A DNA stretch of 38,245 nt from contig CALUMJ010000027.1 in the NCBI GenBank assembly GCA_944321715.1, forward strand, positions 1 through 38,245. Direction: 5' to 3'. This DNA is from an uncultured Muribaculaceae bacterium (lineage in GTDB: Bacteria > Bacteroidota > Bacteroidia > Bacteroidales > Muribaculaceae). Every line of letters starts with the position of its first letter. Within the stretch, counting starts at the first letter, position 1. Shown here piece by piece: positions 10,150 through 17,872 of the stretch. The notes beneath the pieces were generated by a model. That model was not told the DNA's origin and ran no database searches. It saw only the letters and a program-made list of their open reading frames with translations. The position numbers and the translations under genes were made by a program.

Positions 10150-11883
10150 TCAGAACAGCAGGCTCACTCCTCCTATCACGCCAATGGGCTGTGTACCCAT
10201 TCCATAGTGGGTATCCCACCGCTTGTTGAGCAAGTTGTCTAAAGATACGAAAAATCCAACAATTTCGTTAAGCCGGTAGTTGGCACCAAGTTTCAAGTTA
10301 TTTACATCTTGCAACTCTTGCTTGTACCACACTCCAGCAGCATCGGCAAACATCAACGAGCGGTGCGCACGCAGCTGGTAAGCTATGCCGACTGTCAATT
10401 TTTTTATTGGGCGCAACTTGATTCCGGCATTCAGCACCAATTCGGCACGGTCGTCGCCAAAAATATAACCCTCATCGTTGTCCTGCGGCGAATATTCGAG
10501 CGAAACGTAGGCATCGGCCATTGTGGGGAACACGTATGCGACTTCGCCGCCGGCGCACCACCCTTTCACATCGAATGTGGCAAACTGCGACATGCTGCAA
10601 TTATATGTAGCTTCCGACACCGACGGATTGACATACAACGCTGGATGCATGGCATCCTTCACCTTTGCCCAACCTCCATATATAGTGGCGTTGAAGCCTG
10701 CAAACGGCCCAATCTTGAAGCCTCCTTGAATGTCGAGCGGAGTGTAGGGATTGACCGGGAGTGTACGCGGCGATATGTAGCGATTGGTGGCAAACATGCG
10801 GCTCAACGAGTTGGCCATCTTGCCGCCATCGGCCTCGGCATAGAACTGCAAGCCACGCAGCAGGTCGTAACGAAACTCAAAGTGCGGAGCCACACGGAAC
10901 ACAGCACCGTCGTTGAACGACACATCGAGATGCACACCAGCCTTGAGGCTCATGCGCCCGCTACGATAGGCATAGTATGGCATGATTTTAAACAAGCCCA
11001 TATTCTCATGCCCCACCGACGATGTTTCGTCTAATGTGTTGAAGTGGTGTATATTGTAGTTGATATAATCATACTTGAGGTCGAGGCCTATGTGGGAATA
11101 CTCGCTGCTGGCAAACTCGCCGCCGAATTGCACTCGCAGGTGGTTCTCGCTGTTGCCCTCGATGGGATTGAACGCATCGTTGCCAAACCCGAAATAGTTA
11201 TACATCACCCTGAACGAATAATTCAGCCCCTCGGCTTCGTGGAACGGGCCTTCCCATCCCACATCGATGCGAAATTCGTTGACTGTCTGGGTAGAATCAG
11301 TTCCATACCATCTGTCCTGCATTCGCCCGAAGTAATTAAAATTGTCGTAGTGGTAAAATGCGTTGGTCGATAGTGTTCCCTTGTCGAAACGGTGTGAAAA
11401 GTCGATGCCGATTACATTGTCGTTCCAATGCTGGTCGATGGCAAATAGCGAATTGTCCGACTTGTTTTCGCCCGTCCATGTGGAATTGTGCTGTAACCAT
11501 ATCCCCAATTTAGTACGGTCTAAATCCACAATCCGGTAGCCTGCGCTACCCATCATGTTGAGGCATGTACCAAGTCCGAAATCGAAATATCCGCGATTAA
11601 GGCTGAAGTCGCGCGAAGTCTTGTAACCGTAAGGCGACAACGTGACTACCGACGATGGCACCTCGGCAGGAACTGCCCAGTCGCTGTAACCAATCGTTCC
11701 AGCAGTCGCCGACGATTGCGGATGGTAAACCTCGGGCAACTGGTTTGACTTGGATGCCTTTTGCTCGACAGGCACAAATTGGCTGTCGATGGTTATTTCT
11801 TTGTTCAATTCCTGCTCTTGCGCGGCAACCGAGCCGCAAGCAATCAAGGCAGCCACCAAAAGTAATATATATTGACGTTTCAT
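10150..11883 (-). CDS. Outer-membrane beta-barrel protein, plug-less TonB-receptor-like
   Basis: This 577-residue protein has a signal peptide (about 1-21, cut at SVAAQ). A short periplasmic stretch of about 80 residues is followed by alternating amphipathic strands to the end, which finishes in the hydrophobic/aromatic pattern GVIGGVSLLF typical of outer-membrane barrels. Strands such as AGYRIVDLDRTKLGIWLQHN and LKLGANYRLNEIVGFFVSLDNLLNKRW resemble the last strands of TonB-dependent receptors. No plug domain and no TonB box are seen, so calling it a receptor would be too strong; a plain barrel partner is safer. It starts 19 nt after the stop of the 1003-residue TPR gene and shares its terminator, so the two are an operon and their products probably work at the same outer-membrane site. 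Confidence 0.8.
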   Translation of the reverse strand: MKRQYILLLVAALIACGSVAAQEQELNKEITIDSQFVPVEQKASKSNQLPEVYHPQSSATAGTIGYSDWAVPAEVPSSVVTLSPYGYKTSRDFSLNRGYFDFGLGTCLNMMGSAGYRIVDLDRTKLGIWLQHNSTWTGENKSDNSLFAIDQHWNDNVIGIDFSHRFDKGTLSTNAFYHYDNFNYFGRMQDRWYGTDSTQTVNEFRIDVGWEGPFHEAEGLNYSFRVMYNYFGFGNDAFNPIEGNSENHLRVQFGGEFASSEYSHIGLDLKYDYINYNIHHFNTLDETSSVGHENMGLFKIMPYYAYRSGRMSLKAGVHLDVSFNDGAVFRVAPHFEFRYDLLRGLQFYAEADGGKMANSLSRMFATNRYISPRTLPVNPYTPLDIQGGFKIGPFAGFNATIYGGWAKVKDAMHPALYVNPSVSEATYNCSMSQFATFDVKGWCAGGEVAYVFPTMADAYVSLEYSPQDNDEGYIFGDDRAELVLNAGIKLRPIKKLTVGIAYQLRAHRSLMFADAAGVWYKQELQDVNNLKLGANYRLNEIVGFFVSLDNLLNKRWDTHYGMGTQPIGVIGGVSLLF

Positions 11884-11902
11884 GTCGTTTGCAACAATTT
11901 AT

Positions 11903-14900
11903 TTATTTCGTATTCCATTTTTCCAAGCGAGAATCAATCATCTCGGTTATGTCGGCCTCCGTGCCAGGGTAATTTTCCTTGAGGCTCTTGAGATATTGCA
12001 CCGCCTCGAATGTCTTGCCTTGCTTGTAATATACATCGGCAAGCAATATGAACCCGCGTGCAAGCCAATACTGGTGTGGAGTTCCCGTCTCAATGAAGCG
12101 GTTTAGCACATCCTCGGCTGCAACATTGTCACCGGCATTGAAATAATACTCGGCAAGGTCGTATGCGCCTTGGGCTCCATACACATTACGTGTGTCACGG
12201 GCAAGCGTTTCAAAGTCGCCGATGGCGGCTTGGCCGTTGCCCAGCTTCACATTGGCCGTTGCACGGCAATATCGGGCTTCTTTTTCCTCCTCGGCGGTCA
12301 GGCCTCCAGCCTTGAGCAGGCGGTCGGCTGCATCGCGCATTTCGGCAAAGCGGCTCAGCATCAGCGCGGCTCGCATGATTCCCAAGTTGGCATTCAATGT
12401 TTCGTCCTTCGTGGTTGCCTTCTGCGACATGAGTGTGTATGTGTCGAGTGCTTCGGCTGCACGGCTTTGCTTTATCAATATTTCACCTTTTATGCGCAGC
12501 GCATCGGCGGCGTATGTGGCATCGGCGCCCGAAGCAATCACTTCGTCGATAGTCGCCAAAGCCTTATCATATTCACCTGCCTCATATTGCGATATGGCTA
12601 TGTAATACCGAGCTTTCGACACGTATGCGCCCTGTGGGTGAGCATTGACGTAGGCTTCGAGTTTGGCTACCCCGCGATGTTCCAAGTAGGCATTCTCGGC
12701 AGCCTCATATTCGAGCCTGTCGATGTCGTTCACGTCCACTTGCGGGGCATTAGGCACAGTCTTGATGAATGCCACATACTCGTCGAGGCGGCCAGCCTCG
12801 GCATACATCAGCTTCAAGTCCTCGGCGGCAACAGCAGCTTCCTCGCTCGTCGGATACAGCTTGATGGCGTTCTTGTAGGCATCTATGGCACGTTCGGCAT
12901 TGCCGGCGTTGCGTTCGGTGATGGCCAATTGCAACAACCCTTTGCGGGCATCGGCCGACCCGGGATATTGCGATATGAGCAGCTTGTAGGTGTCGATTGC
13001 CGACAAATTGTTGCCCGAGTTGACGTATGCGTCGGCCTTTTGCAACAGCGCCGACGAGCATAACGGCGATTGCGAATACTGCCGCAGTAGCTGGTCGAGC
13101 ATGTTGATTTTTCCCTTGTAGTCGCGCTGCAAGCCCAGCATCATCGCTTTCTGGTAGAGTGCATAGTCGCCACGGGTGTTATCGCCAGTATAGGCACGCT
13201 CATAATATTCCTCGGCGGTTTCATAGTCGCGGGCATAATAGTAGGTGTCGCCTATGCGGTTCAACGCATCGGCGCGAAGGCCGGCATTCAATGCTTCATC
13301 GGCCGCAGCCTTGTTGAAGGCCGTGCGCGCGCCATTGTAATTGCGTTGCTGGAAACGGGCATAACCGAGGTTATATTGCGCCAGCGCAGCATTGGCGGCA
13401 TCGCCACCCGCAGCATTGGCGATATACGCGTCGAGCAACTTCTCCGAAGCTGCATAGTTGCCTTCACGGTATCGGCACTCGGCAAGCCACAAGTTGCAGT
13501 TGTTCACCACTTGCTTGTCATATCGGCCCACAGATTGCGCTTGGCCGAAATATTTTGCCGCAGCGGCCACGTCGTCGTTCGACAACGACTGCACGCCCAA
13601 CTGGAACAACACATTCTGCTTGGCGGCAAGCACCTTGCTTGACGGCTTCTTGATGCGACCGATGCTTTGCAACGCCCGCTCATAGTCGTTGCTTGTCGTG
13701 TAGGCATTTATCAGGTAATCTTCGACATCGCTGGCATACCGCGAGTTGGGAAAACGGTTGAGGAACGTTTCAAAAATGTCAATCGAGCGGTTGAACGGCG
13801 TACGTCCGCCCTCGTTTTGCGATATGGCATAGTTATAGAACGCAGTTTCTTGTATCGAGCTGTTATAGTCCATGTTCAAGGCTTTCTCGAATGCTATCGA
13901 AGCAGCATTCTTGTTGCCAACCTTTATGTATGCTTGGCCCAAATACAAGTATGCGCTTTGTGCCAGCTCGTCGTCCTCGTCGGTGACTCCTGCAAAACAA
14001 TCTATTGCACTCTGCCACTCGGCATTGCGGTAGTGCAGCACACCCATTATGTAACACGACGAGCGTGCTGGATTGGCGACTTGTGCATTCTCCACATATC
14101 GAGCCACGTACTCGCCAGCCTTGTCATCGTCGCCATTGTGGTAGTAGCTTTCGCCCACTATTCGGCTCATTTCGCCAGCATATTCCTCATTGTCGCCAGC
14201 GGCCGTGAGCAACTGCTTTCCGAGCGTCAACACCCGGTCGTAGTCGCCGTCGGCAAAGGATATTTGGCACTGATAGTATTGCGAAGCACGAGCCAGCTCA
14301 CCCGACGGCGGCAGCTGGGCAAACTTCTTCGATGCCTCGGCATAGTCGCCATTGGCGTATGCCACATACCCGTCGTAAAACAGCCCAGCCTGGCGGTAGC
14401 GCGACGTGTGGCTTAACCCGACAAACAGTTTCCGCGCCCGTTCGTGTTGCCCCAGTTTGAGCAAGCTGTAGGCATAACGGTAAGTGAGGTCTTGCTTATA
14501 CTCACTGTTGAATGCCGATGGCACTATTTTATCATCTTCGGCAACGGCATCCTCATATTGCCCGTTTAGGAAGTAGCAATCGCCTATCTTGGCATGGGCA
14601 TACACCACCTTTATCGAAGCGGGATACTTGGCTATGAACTTCTTAAACATTTCAATGCAGTTGAAGTCGCCATGCTCGTATGTGCTGAGTGCTATGAAGA
14701 AGTCGGCATCTTCGCCATGCTTCTCGCCCCCCTCCATCATGAAGAGATGCGACAGCTGGTCGATTGCCCCAATGTAGTTTTCGTTTTCATACATCATCAA
14801 TCCCCTCGAATGATATCCCTCGGGCGATGACGTTTTCACCCCCGTGTAATCACCGGCAATCACCGGCAATGCCACACCAAGGCTCAATAGTATTGCACCA

Positions 14901-14914
14901 ATTTTCATATACAC
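11903..14914 (-). CDS. Large periplasmic TPR protein
   Basis: This 1003-residue protein begins with a signal peptide (about 1-20, cut near VIAGD) and is then almost wholly tetratricopeptide repeats. Many copies of the alternating pattern are visible (for example YRYAYSLLKLGQHERARKLF, ALAQYNLGYARFQQRNYNGA, ALNRIGDTYYYARDYETAEE). Spacing suggests more than a dozen helix pairs forming a long solenoid in the periplasm. Such proteins scaffold other envelope proteins, and the immediately downstream barrel gene (19-nt gap) is the natural partner. The family recurs in Bacteroidetes, but I know of no proven function for this exact pair. A -7 box (14942-14949) lies 28 nt before the start. Confidence 0.88.
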   Translation of the reverse strand: MYMKIGAILLSLGVALPVIAGDYTGVKTSSPEGYHSRGLMMYENENYIGAIDQLSHLFMMEGGEKHGEDADFFIALSTYEHGDFNCIEMFKKFIAKYPASIKVVYAHAKIGDCYFLNGQYEDAVAEDDKIVPSAFNSEYKQDLTYRYAYSLLKLGQHERARKLFVGLSHTSRYRQAGLFYDGYVAYANGDYAEASKKFAQLPPSGELARASQYYQCQISFADGDYDRVLTLGKQLLTAAGDNEEYAGEMSRIVGESYYHNGDDDKAGEYVARYVENAQVANPARSSCYIMGVLHYRNAEWQSAIDCFAGVTDEDDELAQSAYLYLGQAYIKVGNKNAASIAFEKALNMDYNSSIQETAFYNYAISQNEGGRTPFNRSIDIFETFLNRFPNSRYASDVEDYLINAYTTSNDYERALQSIGRIKKPSSKVLAAKQNVLFQLGVQSLSNDDVAAAAKYFGQAQSVGRYDKQVVNNCNLWLAECRYREGNYAASEKLLDAYIANAAGGDAANAALAQYNLGYARFQQRNYNGARTAFNKAAADEALNAGLRADALNRIGDTYYYARDYETAEEYYERAYTGDNTRGDYALYQKAMMLGLQRDYKGKINMLDQLLRQYSQSPLCSSALLQKADAYVNSGNNLSAIDTYKLLISQYPGSADARKGLLQLAITERNAGNAERAIDAYKNAIKLYPTSEEAAVAAEDLKLMYAEAGRLDEYVAFIKTVPNAPQVDVNDIDRLEYEAAENAYLEHRGVAKLEAYVNAHPQGAYVSKARYYIAISQYEAGEYDKALATIDEVIASGADATYAADALRIKGEILIKQSRAAEALDTYTLMSQKATTKDETLNANLGIMRAALMLSRFAEMRDAADRLLKAGGLTAEEEKEARYCRATANVKLGNGQAAIGDFETLARDTRNVYGAQGAYDLAEYYFNAGDNVAAEDVLNRFIETGTPHQYWLARGFILLADVYYKQGKTFEAVQYLKSLKENYPGTEADITEMIDSRLEKWNTK

Positions 14915-14941
14915 GCAATTTTGCTATTATCAAATCAATTG

Positions 14942-14949
14942 CAAACTTA
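14942..14949 (-). promoter_or_regulatory. -7 box (TAAGTTTG) of the TPR/barrel operon
   Basis: TAAGTTTG on the minus strand matches TAnnTTTG and lies 28 nt before the ATG at 14914. The upstream -33 region is T-rich without an exact TTTG. Confidence 0.55.
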
Positions 14950-15286
14950 CAGAAAATCCACGTAAAAACCGCCGAAAAAGCCACATATTAACGCAATAAC
15001 AACATGACTCTCCAATTTAGAAACTGTTTTGCTTTTTTGTTCAACGATTTGAATTGTATTTTCAAAGCGTTTTTCCCCGACAAGACTACAGCCTATCCAA
15101 CGGCGGATTACCATAAATTGAGTTTATCCACATTGCAAAAAGTTTGTCGGCCACCGAGATAAGTTGGACAACATTGCTTCGTTGGCACGAGTTGCCAGCA
15201 TACCTCTATCCAATACAAGGATGCGGCGATGAGAGGCAAGCGTCTATCTCTTATTAGGGCGTCGAAGCCGTCCAACTTTCATATAA
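14950..15286. other. Intergenic region without a gene
   Basis: This stretch lies upstream of the TPR operon and next to repeat copy B. It holds AATTTAGAAACTGTTTTG (15014-15031), whose exact inverted copy occurs at 28428-28445. No open frame or structured RNA was recognised. Confidence 0.4.
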
Positions 15287-15460
15287 GGGGCTGTATCAAA
15301 ATTAGCACCAATCTGGTTCGTAGGGACGGCTCGTGCGTCCGCGTGCTACAAGCTACTATTAAATCACTATGCGTCAACCTAATATATACCTATTGGCGCA
15401 GCGGACGCACGAGCCGTGCGTCCCTACGAAATCGCTTAAATCTGCATTTCGCAACACCCT
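15287..15460 (+). repeat. MITE-like palindromic repeat, copy B
   Basis: The left terminus is GGGGCTGTATCAAAATT. The left arm carries a 4-bp deletion (GGGACGGCTCGTGCGTCC), while the right arm is intact (GGACGCACGAGCCGTGCGTCC). The right terminus is degraded (GCATTTCGCAACACCCT). Orientation is as copies A and F. It lies just past the 3' end of the glycosyltransferase gene. Confidence 0.85.
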
Positions 15461-15535
15461 CTACACAATTTTGCCTGCTTGTGCTGATTGTTTCAGTCAT
15501 GGAAAGCGTGGTGAGCTGGCTCACAAGCCATGCAC

Positions 15536-16687
15536 CTACGCGTATGGACTCAATGCCGACTTAATATTGCGCAAAAAGCGCATGAAACGATGGGTATAGT
15601 AATGCGATTTTTCAGGTTCAGGCTTACGCACAAGGTGGTCAACTATTACTTCTATATTATTTACCCAAAATACAAAACGGCTGTCGGGCTGATAATTCCC
15701 CGCAAATTCAAGCAATTTGCCCAAGTCAAACTCGTCACTTACGATTCCCGCCCCTGCCAGCATGGCATCATGGGCATTGCACTCTTGCTCGATGTGTGCC
15801 GGCACCATCAGTATGGGTTTGCCCATATACATGGCTTCGCAGATTGACTCGAACCCAGCCGTGCTGGCGTATGCACGGCAACCGGCCATGTGCTCAAGGA
15901 AGGTCTTGTCGTCGAGCGGATGGAACATGAGCGTGTCGTCAACCTGCTTGACTTCGGTTTCGCCCTTGCGGTCCCAGAAGAAACACAGCGGCACATCGGG
16001 CCGCTTGCTATGCCACTGCTCCACTTGCTCGGCAAAACCAGAATTGACCATATAGCCATGAATATAATCGCCCTGCACCGGCGACTGCTGCAAAGCCTCG
16101 CGACGCAACAATGGCGGAACCACATAGATGTGCTGCTGCAAGTCGTCGGGCATGCGGGTGAACGACAATGCCAACAACCTGTTAGCCCCTATAGATGTCA
16201 AGCGTGTAAACATCTTGAGCATTTCGAGAGAAAGGCGGTTGACACGCGGAAACTTGAAATCGCCGTGCAAAAACAAGTATTGGTGGCCGATACAGATTTG
16301 CGGCACACGCGGACGGCAAAACAGGTAGGTCAACCCCGTAAGCAGTTCATAGAAGTTAACCACCACGTCGGCACCCGATTCCTTGATATGGCGGTTGATA
16401 TAGGCGATGCTACGCATGAACGTAGGCAACTTGAGCATATTGTAGGCAACACTGCGCATCAGCTTGTTGCGCCGGTTGGCAGGCGTAGGCAAGAAATTGG
16501 GGCTTTCAAAGCGGAAAAGCGGCGCGTGCAGCCTGTCGCGGAAAAAAGCCGGCAAGTCGCGTTGGCGGCTTTTGCCAACCAACACACCCACCACCTCGTG
16601 GCCGTGGTTCATCAGATGTTCCTCAAGCGTCAATGCCTGTGTGAGGTGTCCACGACCCTCGCCTTGTACTACAAACAAGAATTTCAT
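15536..16687 (-). CDS. GT28/MurG-like glycosyltransferase
   Basis: This protein of about 383 residues has a GT-B fold. The N-terminal acceptor half opens with MKFLFVVQGEGRGHLTQAL, the glycine-rich loop of the MurG/GT28 and MGT group. The C-terminal donor half contains GYMVNSGF, the CFFWDRK strand and the sugar-nucleotide signature ASTAGFESICEAMYMGKP followed by PAHIEQECNA. I start at the ATG at 16687, because upstream in-frame codons give an Arg-rich, non-family extension. That ATG overlaps the TGA of the phosphatase gene (ATGA, 16684-16687), so translation is probably coupled. Pairing with an LpxH-like lipid A enzyme suggests sugar transfer onto a lipid or envelope acceptor; this is inference, and the donor and acceptor are unknown. 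Confidence 0.85.
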   Translation of the reverse strand: MKFLFVVQGEGRGHLTQALTLEEHLMNHGHEVVGVLVGKSRQRDLPAFFRDRLHAPLFRFESPNFLPTPANRRNKLMRSVAYNMLKLPTFMRSIAYINRHIKESGADVVVNFYELLTGLTYLFCRPRVPQICIGHQYLFLHGDFKFPRVNRLSLEMLKMFTRLTSIGANRLLALSFTRMPDDLQQHIYVVPPLLRREALQQSPVQGDYIHGYMVNSGFAEQVEQWHSKRPDVPLCFFWDRKGETEVKQVDDTLMFHPLDDKTFLEHMAGCRAYASTAGFESICEAMYMGKPILMVPAHIEQECNAHDAMLAGAGIVSDEFDLGKLLEFAGNYQPDSRFVFWVNNIEVIVDHLVRKPEPEKSHYYTHRFMRFLRNIKSALSPYA

Positions 16688-17487
16688 GATGCTATAGTAA
16701 TCATTTGCGCCTCGCCCCGGTCTTGCGGCAGGGAATCGGCAATATCGGTATAATAAACCACGTTCCAACGGCCATCTTCGTCCTCGGTGAGTGCCGACAT
16801 GGTTTCGACCCAGTCGCCAGAATTGAGGTAATGCACACCCTCGTAATAAGTATTGTCGGGGTGGTGTATATGGCCGCAAATAATACCATCGAACTTGCGC
16901 GCACGGGCAAACTCGGCAAGCGTGTGTTCAAAATCGGATATGTAGTTCACCGCCGACTTCACTTTTTGCTTCACTTGTTGCGAGAGCGAGTAATAAGGCT
17001 TCCCACGGCGCATGCGCCAACGGTTATATATGCTGTTGAACGACAGCAAGAAAGTATAACCAATGTCGCCCAATAGCGCGAGCCACCGCATCTGCGTGGT
17101 CACACGGTCGAAAATATCGCCGTGGGTGACGAAGTAGCGCCGTCCGCCGCTTTCAAGCTCGTAGTCACGCACTATGCTGATGTTGTAGAACGTCAGCGGG
17201 GCAAGGCTGTCGAGGAAATCGTCGTGGTTGCCTCGCACATACACCACCTGCGTGCCTTTACGCTCCATCATGCGCATCAATATCTTGAAGAATCGCGTGT
17301 GGTAGTTTTGCCACCTGCGCATTCCGCTTTTCTTCAAGTGCCATCCATCGATTATGTCGCCATTCAATATCAGGCGGTCGCAATCTACGTTGCTCAAGAA
17401 GTGGCACACTTCGTCGGTCTTGGAATGTGAAGTGCCGAGGTGGATGTCCGATAACACAATCGTTCGATAATACTTTCTTTGTTCCAT
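16684..17487 (-). CDS. LpxH-like UDP-2,3-diacylglucosamine diphosphatase family metallophosphoesterase
   Basis: This 267-residue calcineurin-like phosphoesterase keeps all metal motifs: SDIHLG (Asp14, His16), NGDIIDGW (Asp44), RGNHDD (Asn87, His88), THGD (His122) and GHIHHP (His206, His208). A further conserved NSGDWVE follows. Family members hydrolyse UDP-2,3-diacylglucosamine to lipid X in lipid A synthesis at the inner-membrane face. Bacteroidetes carry several paralogues of this family, so the protein may be the lipid A enzyme or a relative with another pyrophosphate substrate. The ATGA overlap with the following glycosyltransferase gene marks a two-gene operon. Two -7 boxes lie just upstream. 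Confidence 0.85.
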   Translation of the reverse strand: MEQRKYYRTIVLSDIHLGTSHSKTDEVCHFLSNVDCDRLILNGDIIDGWHLKKSGMRRWQNYHTRFFKILMRMMERKGTQVVYVRGNHDDFLDSLAPLTFYNISIVRDYELESGGRRYFVTHGDIFDRVTTQMRWLALLGDIGYTFLLSFNSIYNRWRMRRGKPYYSLSQQVKQKVKSAVNYISDFEHTLAEFARARKFDGIICGHIHHPDNTYYEGVHYLNSGDWVETMSALTEDEDGRWNVVYYTDIADSLPQDRGEAQMITIAS

Positions 17488-17515
17488 TTATTCACTTGCG
17501 TTTTTCTAAACGTCA

Positions 17516-17536
17516 CAAAGATACTCTGCAAATATA
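17516..17536 (-). promoter_or_regulatory. Two overlapping-spaced -7 boxes upstream of the LpxH-like gene
   Basis: On the minus strand TATATTTG (17529-17536) and TATCTTTG (17516-17523) both match TAnnTTTG exactly, 13 bp apart. They may give two alternative starts with leaders of about 25-40 nt. Confidence 0.5.
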
Positions 17537-17732
17537 ACAATTTAATTGCGTTTCAGTAATAAACATGTAACAAATATTTGCCAAAGCCTGCATCTCGGCC
17601 TCAAAGCCAACGTGGCGGCGCACGTCATGTGCATGGTGTGTGCGATTGGCATTTTTCCCACATAAAATTGTACATTTTACGATTTCGATGTTAAAATTGG
17701 CAAGTATCGCACGATTTTAAACGGATTAGCTA
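17537..17732. other. Divergent intergenic region between LpxH-like and sulfur operons
   Basis: I see no gene here. It must hold upstream promoter and operator elements for both divergent operons. A GC-rich patch (about 17585-17650) contains short CATGTG/TGTGTG repeats but no clear operator. Confidence 0.3.
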
Positions 17733-17740
17733 TATATTTG
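17733..17740 (+). promoter_or_regulatory. -7 box (TATATTTG) of the sulfur operon
   Basis: An exact TAnnTTTG match lies 133 nt before the permease ATG. A start near 17747 would give a leader of about 125 nt holding the hairpins listed next. Confidence 0.55.
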
Positions 17741-17758
17741 CATACTTTAATTATTCAC

Positions 17759-17857
17759 ATGCCGAATGTTAACGGCATCGACAAGTTTTTTTAACCGCAC
17801 ATGGCTCGCCATATAACGAAGCCAGTGAACAACCATGTGCGCAAATGCCTGAAGGCA
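17759..17857 (+). promoter_or_regulatory. Structured 5' leader of the sulfonation operon
   Basis: Three hairpins lie in the predicted leader. ATGCCG/CGGCAT (17759-17764, 17773-17778) is followed 7 nt later by seven U (17786-17792), like a weak intrinsic terminator. CGCACATGG/CCATGTGCG (17796-17804, 17833-17841) encloses a competing GGCT/AGCC pair. TGCC-TGAA-GGCA (17846-17857) lies 15 nt before the ATG. No known riboswitch class was recognised. An attenuation or protein-binding role is inference. Confidence 0.45.
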
Positions 17858-17872
17858 ATTAACTGACACATT

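Noticed and set aside
10150-11883. SusC-type receptor and polysaccharide-utilisation locus
   Set aside because: The barrel is far too short for SusC, lacks the plug, and no SusD, hydrolase or sigma/anti-sigma genes are nearby.
16688-16879. Upstream start adding 64 residues to the glycosyltransferase
   Set aside because: The extension is Arg-rich, lies wholly within the phosphatase gene and precedes a perfect family start (MKFLFVVQGEGRGH) at 16687.
17759-17857. Known riboswitch (SAM or similar) upstream of the sulfur operon
   Set aside because: I could not match the conserved core of any riboswitch class I know. It is kept only as a structured leader.
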